Position numbers and translations under genes: made by a program. Below, in pieces: positions 1 to 9,295 of a stretch of DNA of 64,000 nucleotides. The notes under the pieces are model-generated. The model was not told where the DNA came from and did no database searches. It was given only the letters and a program-made list of their open reading frames with translations. Origin of the DNA: Pseudopyrenochaeta lycopersici (Eukaryota > Ascomycota > Dothideomycetes > Pleosporales > Pseudopyrenochaetaceae); the NCBI GenBank assembly GCA_003313425.1, contig NHZP01000002.1:1426001-1490000 (forward strand), in the 5' to 3' direction. How positions within the stretch are numbered: the first letter of the stretch is position 1; every line of letters starts with the position of its first letter.

Positions 1-695
1 AGTGGTGGGCGGATCTCAATACTGTTCATAGGGTGACTGAAACGCTCCGAGGCGATCCACGTTCACACTCTTTAATTGACTGGTTGGGCAGTCTATCCAC
101 AGAACTCCACCAGTTTGTCCTCCAGCTCGTCCGCCAGATACTAGAAACTCTTAAAGACACGGGTCTAAGTCCGGACGGGACATACTTCTCGGTTGCGTGG
201 CCGTGGGATGGTTATATCAATCGGTGTTTCCGAATCCCACTCGACGAGTACAACAATTGGATGCCAATGCTGGCAGATTCGGATGACTGCGCGACATTCG
301 CCTACATGTCGAACGCTTGCCTGCGAACCCGAGTCATTAAATGTCGCGGCCCAAATCCGACCTGGCACCACCGAATCCACTTACTCGAAACAGCCGTGTT
401 CTGTCCAGCAAGCACGGACTCGTGGGACTTGTGTCATGGGCAGACCTATTTCTTCCGTAAATTGGACAATAATCTATTTTGGGTCAAGGCTCAGCTAGGG
501 ACAGGCAATGGGAGAATGCCGACAACGCTAGTTAGGCTCATTACCATAAAGTCTCTCCCCCAAGATGTCAAGTATAGGTTACTTTTCAAGGGAGAATGGA
601 AGAACAAAAGAAGGCTGCGAGAAAAAGACCTTGGGTCTCATACTGCGAAGATCGTTTCTGTTCTGTCCAGGGTAATCCATAGCTACTTGCCGTAG
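1..695 (+). CDS. Unknown protein, 3' part (gene cut by window edge)
   Basis: An open frame runs from the left edge (first codon at base 3) to a TAG at 693-695. The first plausible start in this frame is a GTG at 33, not an ATG, and the residues before it also look coding, so the true start and probably upstream exons lie outside the window. About 230 residues are visible. The N-terminal part is helical and hydrophobic (around the Leu/Val-rich stretch encoded near 100-160). The middle has several Cys and Trp residues, and the C-terminus is Lys/Arg-rich. I recognise no domain and no signal peptide is visible. It borders the AT-rich gene-poor tract, so it could be a lineage-specific or decaying gene. 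Confidence 0.4.
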   Translation, partial: WWADLNTVHRVTETLRGDPRSHSLIDWLGSLSTELHQFVLQLVRQILETLKDTGLSPDGTYFSVAWPWDGYINRCFRIPLDEYNNWMPMLADSDDCATFAYMSNACLRTRVIKCRGPNPTWHHRIHLLETAVFCPASTDSWDLCHGQTYFFRKLDNNLFWVKAQLGTGNGRMPTTLVRLITIKSLPQDVKYRLLFKGEWKNKRRLREKDLGSHTAKIVSVLSRVIHSYLP

Positions 696-3600
696 AGTTG
701 CACCGTTGGTAGGGCCTTTGACTGTGGGTCCTCGTACTTTTACGAATGACGAACAGTGACTTGTTACTGTGAGGGAACGATCACGTGACTTTCATACTTT
801 ATGAATAGTTTCACATTATGAATATTGTGTAAATAGCTTAAGTCAGAGTTCTCCTTAGGAATCTCTTCCTCTCCTTGTAAACAATCACTTTATCCAAGTC
901 GCACTCGACCTCGTTCGTGCTCTTGTACCGTCACAGTTACAGCCCCTTCAGCTCGTTAAGTTCCAACATCCTTTCAATCAACTCCTAGATCACACCGTTC
1001 GCATTTTGAATCCACTCTGGCGGCTTTATCAACTGCTAATCTCCATCCTCTCATGTTACATGCTCCTCTGCCTATCAATCCGACATAGTACTGTAGACGT
1101 CAAGTTGCTCTAAAGGGCTTTGTATGGACAATGCAATCCCTTTAATTCATATCATTTAGCTAATCGCTCAAACTGCACGAAACGGTATAGGATCAGCAAA
1201 AGGCTGGAACGAAGAGTGAAGAGCTGAAGCAGGACATACTGAGCGCTCGCGAGGTATCTCAGGCCCACCACTCGAGGGCGAATTGCATACCTCTCAGCCT
1301 GCTCAACCGTGGAGAATGATGCAGAAGGCTTCCAGATAAAGTGCTCCACGATTTTAAGTGGGTCTCAAGCAGCTGGATTTAGATATGCAGTTGGGTGCGT
1401 GTGGTGTGAAAGCCGCTTCGACGCTGGAAACACGTTAGCTAACTGACAAGCGCCGTGGCCGTGTGGGTCTTGGCACTGCTCGCATTAGCTAGAATTAGGG
1501 ATTCGCTTCCGTAGAAGTACCAATCAACATAGCAGCCCTGCATAAATTTGCCTGCGACAGCGCGCACTAGGCTAATAATAGCTTCTAAGCATTAGAGGGA
1601 GGTTCTAAGGCTTAGGTAAGGCTATTCTATAAAAATTTAGAGTAATAAAGACTTAACGTTAGCGCTATAGAGAGGAAAGTCTGCTACGCTATAAAAAAAG
1701 GTGCTATATAAATTTAGTTTAGAGGTAATAATATAATTATAAATTATAGGATAGAGTATATTATAGATATTTAGGATTAGCTACAGCAGATTATTCTTAT
1801 TAAATTATAGCAATATTCTTTGCGCGCATGAGTTTTCAAGTTGCTGAAAGTTAAAGTACCCCTGAATTGTCTCGCTACACTGTATGTCTCGCTACGCAGT
1901 GGGTGATGTTAAGTCTCTTCCTGACGATTTTATTAAATTGCTGTAATAATATTATTGTTCATCTAGAATTTCTCCTTGGGAAACCAGCCTGCAGCGGGGG
2001 AAAATGACTGGCTTGGTTATGCTCTCGATTGTGCCTGTTTACAGCAACGAGAACAACTCTGACTTTGACACCCTGCTCTACTACGACTGTCTGTGTATTT
2101 TTGAATTTCGAAGCAATAGCATAGTTATTCAGCGAAAGAAGAAACTATACCCCAACTTTCAAAATGTCCAGCTTTACAAACTGTATACACTTTATTTTCA
2201 CTCCTTGCCGAGGGGATTGTTCGTGTTCTAGGCTAGGGTTCGGCGCGCTTACATTGAATATTTAGCTGGCTGTATTATTCTTGCACCTTTGCCATACCCT
2301 TATCCAAGTGTGTCTCTCTCCTAGATCCTTCTTTGAGTCGTTACGGGTCCGCTGTTTTCAATTCTCAAGACTGTGAAGTCGTTATTCGTCTCCAACCTGT
2401 CCAATCGCAATAAAGATGACTACTAATATGGACCGAGCCAGCTAGGTACTGGCGCAAGAGTTCCCTCTCAACGCAATCCGAAATCATATTACTATAGCAG
2501 AACAGGGTGATATTCCTCTCTTAATTCTCTACTATCGTAGAAATGGTCGATGCTCGAATGAGGAAAAAGTCCAAAGCCAGCAATACCTCATCCACAAGAA
2601 GAGAAAGCTCTTCTTAATTCATAGCTGACATTCGATACTGGCCAACCTGCTCGAATCAAGCTTTTGTCCTCTCTTACCCTTATTAGTGCCAGAGAGTGGT
2701 CTCTACTAGAGACAACCTAATTAGGCCTCCGAGCAAGAACTGGCCTTGGGCCTTCGAAAATGGCCATCCACAACTTGAATCGAAATAATTTAAAGCTATA
2801 GACTGGTAACTTCGCGATACTGATCTACGAGATAAGATTATGTACTGGTTTGAGGTCATCCGAAAGGTGTTTCAGGATCTGGCCATCACGTGAAATAGCT
2901 ACTGTGTATCGTATTGTTGCCCAGGAAAATATGTAACTGTTAAGCCTGTGGGTGTGTGCATCATGTGGGATGGTCGAGTCGGAAACTAAATGAAGCCGCT
3001 CATCAACACTTTATTCGTATAAGGTCCATCCTTAAGTCGCGGAACGCACCCTGAGATGTGACACATCCAAAGATTAAGTATCACAGGTCGTCTTTCTATG
3101 GGCCTACACCTTTTTCACTTAAGGGTCACTATTCTTTAGCAATTTATCCCCTAAATTACCTTGTAGGAAAGAAAATCACTGTAAATAGTTGGGCTACGCT
3201 AGTGTCACTCCTATCTCATCCAAGATCCTAGTGTATTCAAGTCTTAAAGCTATATAGTGATAGCTTGAATAGAGGGAAATACGTTTTAGGGATTTAGGAA
3301 GAAGTCCTGCCTACCCAGATCGAAATCTAGGCAGTGTTCACGGTGCGGGCATGGGCATTAAAATAGCGTGAACCTTGGCTCGTGTCGGTACGAATTTGCC
3401 GCACAGTAGTATGCTTATATCGGCTAGTATTTAAAGACTCTCGATAGTTCTTCTGTGCCTTATAATTTAAGGTTTGAGATCGCTACCTCAGGCGTAAATT
3501 ATGACGTGTCTGTTTATCTTAGCTCCAACCTTGCTCGTTATTGCGGCGGTAAGCCTCATGTTGAACATCACAAACAGCGAGGACTCTAATGACTGTGGCT

Positions 3601-3796
3601 CCATTTGCCGCCATAGAGACTCTCTTTAATGGGCACAGAACCTAACTGATGTAGCGGCAATTAACGATACCTACGCTATACGAGAACTTTAACACCTGCT
3701 GCCACCCAAGGTCCTGCAAGTGACTAAACGCCCAAAACTATCTTCTTCCACACGAAAAGGCTCGGCAGACTCGGCGGGTCTCCAAGGCTCAACGCT
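696..3796. repeat. Gene-free tract with AT-rich, RIP-like relic sequence
   Basis: No open frame here looks coding; the longest (for example 2004-2231) have no recognisable composition. Bases about 1560-1830 are strikingly TpA-rich with many short TATA/CTATA/TTAG words. This is the look of repeats mutated C-to-T by repeat-induced point mutation in Pezizomycotina. The flanks (about 2240-3500) have a more normal base mix but many in-frame stops in all frames, consistent with an old transposon remnant, though I could not identify the family. No terminal inverted repeats were found by eye. Confidence 0.45.
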
Positions 3797-5074
3797 CTAG
3801 GTTGACGCGGAAGGCACAGCGCAATCAGCCGACAGCAAAGGCTCCACATCCACCTTCTCCCAACCTTTGACAATAGCATCCTTCAAATGTGGGTATCGTT
3901 TCTCTGCCCAGTCGATCGTAAGAGCAGCGAAATGAGGGAAATCGCTGTCTGGCCCCAGCCTCGGATCAGTCATTGCTTGAAACCAGACTTGGCCTACCCC
4001 TTGCAAAGGCACGCCGCCAGCATTCATGGCAGCCGTGTAAAATGCCAGGTTAGGAATGCCCGAGTAGTGATGTACGCCGCCATTGTCGTACTTGAGTTTC
4101 GCCAGTTTTCGAGGGGGGCGTGGGTAACGAACGGCTTGCGGCGGGTTTGTCGACCTTGGGTCTGCAAGGGAGCGTAGAAAGGGTTGAATCGAGTCTGTTT
4201 CTTCGAGTTCGAAGACAATATTATCAGGACGTTCGGCAGGACGAATGGGATATTGGTTAGGTTGTTTCGTTATCTTTCTGTTGTAGTAGTCACGTGCGTC
4301 GGGGTGTACTGCCATCCTTCTGCTGAAGTAGTCTTGTTCCTCGGGGCGAGTCTTTCCTGAGAAGATTGATTCACCAATAGTCCACGACTGGGTTTTTTGG
4401 ACGTTGGACTTGGTTACATATTGATTGTAGAGCACGCCAAAGACATCTGCAAGGTGTTCACCAAGTGCACCTGGTTCATCGCGGTACCGCAAACCGCTTG
4501 TTTGCGAGATGATTCCATGTGTTAGCTCATGCGCAAGTACGTCGCCGGCAATGTTGAAAGAAATCATGTCGTTCAACTCCCCCCAAAGCCCCGACCCCGA
4601 TCCCGATCCCGATCCTAGTATGACCTGTGAGCCATTCCAATATGCATTCAGGCATTTCCGTCCATATCTAAGGGTTACATGTAGCTGGTTTCCATTATTA
4701 TCCAAGAGCTTCCAGTTGAAGGCTTCTTCGAAGAAACGGTAGATACCTCGCAATTCATGGTCGACCCAATTTCTCGGCTCATCGAATGCTGGCCCACCTG
4801 GCAGATCGTAACTGTCAAGCGCATTCCAGATGAAGCATTCGAAGCCATGAGCGGGTGGTGGCTTGCCATTGAATGTGACTGGGACCGACTTGCCATTGAT
4901 TGTTCCAGTGATATTGTTGTTGATTACAGATTTCTCCAACAAATCCCTTCCTTCCTCAATAGTATTTTTAGCGGCCTCGCGGAGCTCGGAGCTTACCTCT
5001 TCGTTTTCAGCAATGCTGTGAAGATAGTATTCCGGGACGATGGAGCACCAGGAAGAAGCTTGGCCTGATTCCAT
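3797..5074 (-). CDS. Thermolysin-family (M4) metallopeptidase, protealysin-like
   Basis: Single exon, 425 aa, ATG at 5074. A zinc endopeptidase of family M4: HELTH at residues 182-186 gives two zinc ligands and the general base Glu183, Glu206 in GALGEH is the third ligand, and His335 in DNGGVHH (330-336) matches the catalytic histidine. The N-terminus has no signal peptide. It carries a short Ile-Val-Pro-x-x-x-Leu segment (12-18) like the small propeptide of bacterial protealysins, not the long FTP/PepSY propeptide of secreted thermolysins. Oddities: Gly205 replaces the usual Asn before the third ligand; a (Gly-Ser)n run at 154-162 comes from a hexanucleotide repeat; a Pro-rich insertion lies at about 270-328. 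It is head-to-head with a metzincin gene. The family is mainly bacterial and sporadic in fungi, so horizontal origin is an inference. Confidence 0.88.
   Translation of the reverse strand: MESGQASSWCSIVPEYYLHSIAENEEVSSELREAAKNTIEEGRDLLEKSVINNNITGTINGKSVPVTFNGKPPPAHGFECFIWNALDSYDLPGGPAFDEPRNWVDHELRGIYRFFEEAFNWKLLDNNGNQLHVTLRYGRKCLNAYWNGSQVILGSGSGSGSGLWGELNDMISFNIAGDVLAHELTHGIISQTSGLRYRDEPGALGEHLADVFGVLYNQYVTKSNVQKTQSWTIGESIFSGKTRPEEQDYFSRRMAVHPDARDYYNRKITKQPNQYPIRPAERPDNIVFELEETDSIQPFLRSLADPRSTNPPQAVRYPRPPRKLAKLKYDNGGVHHYSGIPNLAFYTAAMNAGGVPLQGVGQVWFQAMTDPRLGPDSDFPHFAALTIDWAEKRYPHLKDAIVKGWEKVDVEPLLSADCAVPSAST
4591..4616. repeat. CCGATC hexanucleotide microsatellite inside the M4 gene
   Basis: Four to five near-perfect copies of a 6-bp unit. 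Read on the minus strand they encode the alternating Gly-Ser run at residues 154-162 of the M4 peptidase. The unit length is a multiple of three, so copy-number change would keep the frame. Confidence 0.8.
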
Positions 5075-5494
5075 GATTCAAGAGAGATTACATAGACAGC
5101 CTCGGTCGGCAAGTAGAAGCAAATGGAGGACAAATAGAGATCATAGGACACCCATTTTAATGTAAGTAATCCACAAGGCTAAGATTACACGGCCTGCGCT
5201 GGTCCTAATACAGAAGACAATGCATCTTCGAAGTGATAAGTCTCAGCTTACGTGTAAATCTGCGCGTCTTGACCGGTCGACGCAAGGCTGAGTTTTTCTC
5301 GCTTCCCTGCCCCAGATGCGGAAGGGAGTATTCATGGTGGAAGTGATAAGGCTCACCTTAAACACGTGGAACTCAATTACCCAACCACTCGACATGTTTG
5401 AAAATCTAGTGGTGTGAGTCCCCAGCAACAATACGGCTCCGCTTTGAGCTTAGGGCTGACTATCTTCTAAGTACAAAATTGTTGGTGAGCACCA
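5075..5494. promoter_or_regulatory. Shared intergenic promoter of the two metallopeptidase genes
   Basis: A 420-bp gap between the divergent starts of the M4 peptidase (left, minus) and the metzincin (right, plus). No coding frame is evident. Because the metzincin frame lacks a nearby ATG, a small first exon of that gene may be hidden here. No clear TATA element was identified. Confidence 0.4.
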
Positions 5495-6355
5495 TTGAAA
5501 GGATTAATCAAATCTGATTCTACCTTGAAGTTCAATCTGGATCAATTACCTGAAGGCTGGTGTGGCACTAGCGTCAAGCGGGCAGTTCAAGCTCTGAGCG
5601 AAGGTAGAACGAATCCACGAGCGACCATGATGGCTGGAAACAACCAAGGACGCAACGGCACATACATATGCATCACGCAGGAAGACAATCGACCGGTCTG
5701 GTGGGGACCTGAGGAAGACTCAGACGCACCGCCTGCCATCGTCACGGGCTTGGGACCAATCGTGCCACGCTGGGATATATCCCAGGCAAACACCACGCTC
5801 CAATACTTTGTTGACATTAGCACTTTCACAGCACCAGAAGAAGCCGAGTTCGCTGCTCAGGAACTACAGCAAGCCGCCGACAAGTGGAACAGTCTTGGCC
5901 TCGGTCTCAGCATCTCACGGGCTGCCTCGCGAGCAAGCGCCAATTTCGCCCTGATATATGAAGTCAACAAAGGAAACATGGTGGGACGCCGCTATGCCGA
6001 AGCCTTCTTTCCGCACGAAGTGGACCAGCATCTAATTGTCACCGACTTTGCCCTAAGCACACAACAGAGGGGTATTTTGAAGAATGTGTTTCTGCACGAG
6101 CTAGGCCATGTGCTCGGTCTCAGACATGAATTCGCGCTTGATGCGCATCAGCAGCTCCAGATGGGAGTTCAGGAGGACGCCGACGGTGCGGTACAATTCA
6201 TGCAGAGAAATCCCATCTCGGTGATGTCTTATGCTTCGCCGCCGACTATCCAGCAAACGGATATAGATGGGGTTCAGGCATTTTACAAATTGAAGCTCGG
6301 CGACAAGATCGATGGAAGTCCAGTCACGGACTTTAAACCACAACTTTTGCCATAG
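5495..6355 (+). CDS. Metzincin metallopeptidase (matrixin-like), start unresolved
   Basis: The open frame encodes 286 residues. HELGHVLGLRH at 201-211 is the full metzincin zinc motif (His201, Glu202, His205, His211), and Ser-Val-Met-Ser-Tyr at 242-246 is the Met-turn. The downstream Asp-Ile-Asp-Gly-Val-Gln segment (256-261) resembles matrixins, so I place it near M10/M12 rather than M4. Start problem: the frame opens right after a TGA at 5486 and its first start-like codon is TTG (5495). The first ATG is at 5627 (codon 45). The residues before that ATG look coding, so an upstream exon is likely. No signal peptide is visible in what can be read. It shares its promoter region with the M4 gene, suggesting joint expression. 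Confidence 0.8.
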   Translation: MKGLIKSDSTLKFNLDQLPEGWCGTSVKRAVQALSEGRTNPRATMMAGNNQGRNGTYICITQEDNRPVWWGPEEDSDAPPAIVTGLGPIVPRWDISQANTTLQYFVDISTFTAPEEAEFAAQELQQAADKWNSLGLGLSISRAASRASANFALIYEVNKGNMVGRRYAEAFFPHEVDQHLIVTDFALSTQQRGILKNVFLHELGHVLGLRHEFALDAHQQLQMGVQEDADGAVQFMQRNPISVMSYASPPTIQQTDIDGVQAFYKLKLGDKIDGSPVTDFKPQLLP

Positions 6356-6743
6356 AATTGAGGTTACTAGGATAAGTACATGGAGAGGTCTATAGTTATC
6401 AATACCTATCGTTCGTTACTGCCGCTCGTAATGACCCGAGATCCTCAAAGCTTCTTAGTATATCCGACCTAATCGATCGTCGGACTTTAGCTTCGTCATC
6501 AATTCTAAGCAAGGATTGAATATGATCGTGCGAGAGAACGGCCCTAAAAAACAATGTTAAGGCTGCGTTGACGAACTTCTATACGTCCTTCTGCAGGCAT
6601 TATTACTCGCCTCATCGAGTGCATAAGCAGCTTGTTCAATGATTAGATTCTCACGCATCCTCTTAAGTAGACCCTGATATTCAGAAAAGAAACCTGCCTC
6701 AAATCGTGTATTCGGCGTTAAAGAGTCATTATATGCTACACTT
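6356..6743. other. Intergenic, no feature seen
   Basis: 388 bp between the 3' ends of the metzincin and aminotransferase genes (convergent). Presumably both 3' UTRs. Nothing else recognised. Confidence 0.5.
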
Positions 6744-8590
6744 TCAACACATGCCAGTCAATACAGCCATGCCAGCGACGTGATCTGCACCAGCTTCTTC
6801 CTCTTCCTCGAGCAACTTGTCAATCTTCTCCTTCTTCTTGATTCTCCAGAAAGCCTGTGCACCATCCGCAAATCTCTTACTGACACTGCCAACTTCCTCC
6901 GCCGGACAAGCCGCAAAGCACAAGCGGTAGCAGTTGAAGCTGTCTTTCTCGCGAATTTCTGGTGTAGCGGCGAACATGGCACCCGGAGCAACCAAGCAGA
7001 GGTATGGCTTGAGAGTCCAAAGCACCCAGAGTGCTTGTGCGAGGCGTGGTGCTGGGACAACCTTGGCGAGAGGATGGGAGGTAAAGTCGAAACGTACCCA
7101 AACGAACATGCCACCAAGTGGGCGGACAAAGGAGTAGATTTGTGTCTTCTCGACAACAGCCCATTCATCCTCTTCGTCGACGAGCGACCTGCGACGCCCG
7201 GCTTTCACAAGTTCTTTGCCCGCGTCGAGCGCATCACACATGGTCTGCATTCGGCGCTCGTAGTTACCCCTCAAGCCTTCAAGCCAGCGCACCCAGCCGT
7301 CAACTTTCCAGCCACTTCCATCTGCAGCTCCGCCTCGTCCTGGATCTTGCGAGCCTTGCGGACCCATGATTAATTCAGCGATCATCGACTGCACAAAACC
7401 AGAGGGTTGTTGTGTTGACGTTTCTGTGATACGAAGAATGCGCTCCACGAGGGCGGGCTGCGCAGTAATCCAGCCCAGACGGCATCCTGGTGCTACTGTC
7501 TTGGAAAAAGTATCGAGGCGGACGACGCGTCCTTGGTAGTCGACGCTGAGATAGGAGGGGATCAGGCTGTCGAGGAATTCGAAGCCCGAGCCTTTGGTGT
7601 TGCGTGTTGTGACTGTGCTGGTTGACGATGAAGGATATTGGAGGTACCAGTATGGATCATCTTCGACAATGACAACGTCGTACTTTACGCAGAGAGCGTA
7701 GATTTCAATTCTTCGTGCCACGGACAGGGTGCCTGATGTGGGGTTCTGACCAATGGTGACGGTATACATGAGATGGGGTCGTCGACCCTTGGTGAAGTCC
7801 CAGTTCTCCAAGACGTCTTCGAGGCCACCTGGGCCCTTTGCCAGCATGCCTTCGTCGTCAATTGCTACGGGTGCAATGTTGAAGCCGCGTGGAGTCGCAG
7901 TCTGTATGGCGTTCATGTAGGCATAAGTCTCACAAAGCAGTCCTGGTCTCTCGTCGACGGGGTCATGGTCGGCTGACCACTCATTGCTGAGTGCCTGCAA
8001 CGTCTTGGAAAAGCCATCTGTCGAGCCACATGTCAAGATGATTTCGGGGCCGTCTTTGTAGGGCACGAATGGATGCAGATTTTCCCTTGTAAATTGCCGA
8101 ATGAACCAGTACAGCGCGGGGTATCCCTGGGCCTGTCCATACTGCAGCGCCGACTTCAGGTCAATCATGCGCAGCGGATCCGGCACGCTGGAGTCTTTTG
8201 GTACTACGAGGCGCGAGGCGGGCAATTGGTCATCTTTTTTCTTTGAGAGGGAAACATTTGCAAGTTGCGCTGTCGGAGGGTCGTCGACAGGTGGGTCGAG
8301 GGGCTTGTTGGGCGTTGGCTGCCATCGATTTGGGTGTGCGACTTTGGCTTCGAGGGTGTCGTAGGGAAAGTACTTGTCGTTAGGCAGCCCTTATCTGGGG
8401 TAAGCGATGGCAAGAAAGCCGAAACGGAATCAGGCTCACCTCCAGCAAGTTGGGCGATGCCGGGGATCTGGAAATACTTGTAGAACTTCTTTACGCTTGA
8501 CGCCTCTCGTGCTTTGGTGCTACGTGACAGATAGTGGGAGAGATCAATCGGGTCTGGCAAGGAACTGGTGTCGGTGGTACAAGGCGCCAT
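6744..8590 (-). CDS. Aromatic amino acid / 2-aminoadipate aminotransferase (ARO8-like)
   Basis: Two exons: 8440-8590 and 6744-8389, with a 50-nt intron at 8390-8439 (GT-AG). The joined frame gives 598 aa. Removing the intron restores the family segment LAGGLPN followed by YFPYDT, which supports the splice. It is a PLP-dependent fold-type I class I/II aminotransferase. The N-terminal SHYLSR-type start is typical of fungal ARO8 relatives. The PLP lysine is Lys347 in the TFSKTVAPG segment, and the DDPYWYLQYP segment is the conserved cofactor-pocket region. ARO8 enzymes transaminate aromatic amino acids and 2-aminoadipate (lysine pathway); exact substrate is not readable. It is longer than yeast Aro8 because of a Ser/Thr-rich insert and an acidic C-terminal helix (Glu-rich near residue 580). 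Confidence 0.9.
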
Positions 8591-9295
8591 TGCGTCGAAT
8601 CAGAAAAGGCAATTCGATAGGCCCTATTCTTCCAAATATCTGGTAGCTACAACTTGCACGATAAATTCCGCGGTGACTGCAAACAACTTAGAGATTGTGG
8701 ATAATCGAAGAGATGAAGCCGTCGTCTTCGGTGCGGCACTGGTCCGCCCTGCCTCGTATCGATAGCTATCGGGGATGAACAGGGCTGATTAGAAATGCCT
8801 GTCGGATAGTGACGACACAAGCGGGAAGGCTCCACGACCATTGCGACTAGACCACATCAAGCCGCATAGAATGCCGGGGTAGCTCTCCCTCGACGACCTC
8901 CTACAGTGCCCAAGCAACAATCGTTGTATTCGAGCATCTTATGGCCATTCCAGCTGTTTGGCCGTCTGGCAGTCACGTCTGCCACCGCTCGGCAATGGGT
9001 CCTGCTGATCTCTTAGCGCGTCGCGAGGCCGGCAACGTGGTGCACCCACGGCCCGCATGACGCAGGTCCCGGAGTTTACCAGAGCTCTTTCCTCGACGCC
9101 ATATATACAGACCATGCATTTCCTCACTCCGTCTTCCCCTGTTCATCTCATCTCTCTTGGGATCATTGACTCTATCCTGCTCTAGCCGTCTCTCCCCGCA
9201 GTATCCTATCGATAAGTACCATCTAGCCCCCACGCCCTACAGCCACCACGCTGTCGTCGCCCACCTCCCGCCACGAACTCTCCTCGCTCTCAGAG
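8591..9295. promoter_or_regulatory. Divergent promoter region, aminotransferase / LCCL protein
   Basis: 705 bp between two divergent starts. A TATATATA-like element at about 9101-9108 lies roughly 190 bp upstream of the LCCL gene ATG. The 3' third is C/T-rich, as in many fungal 5' leaders. No coding frame is convincing. Confidence 0.45.
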
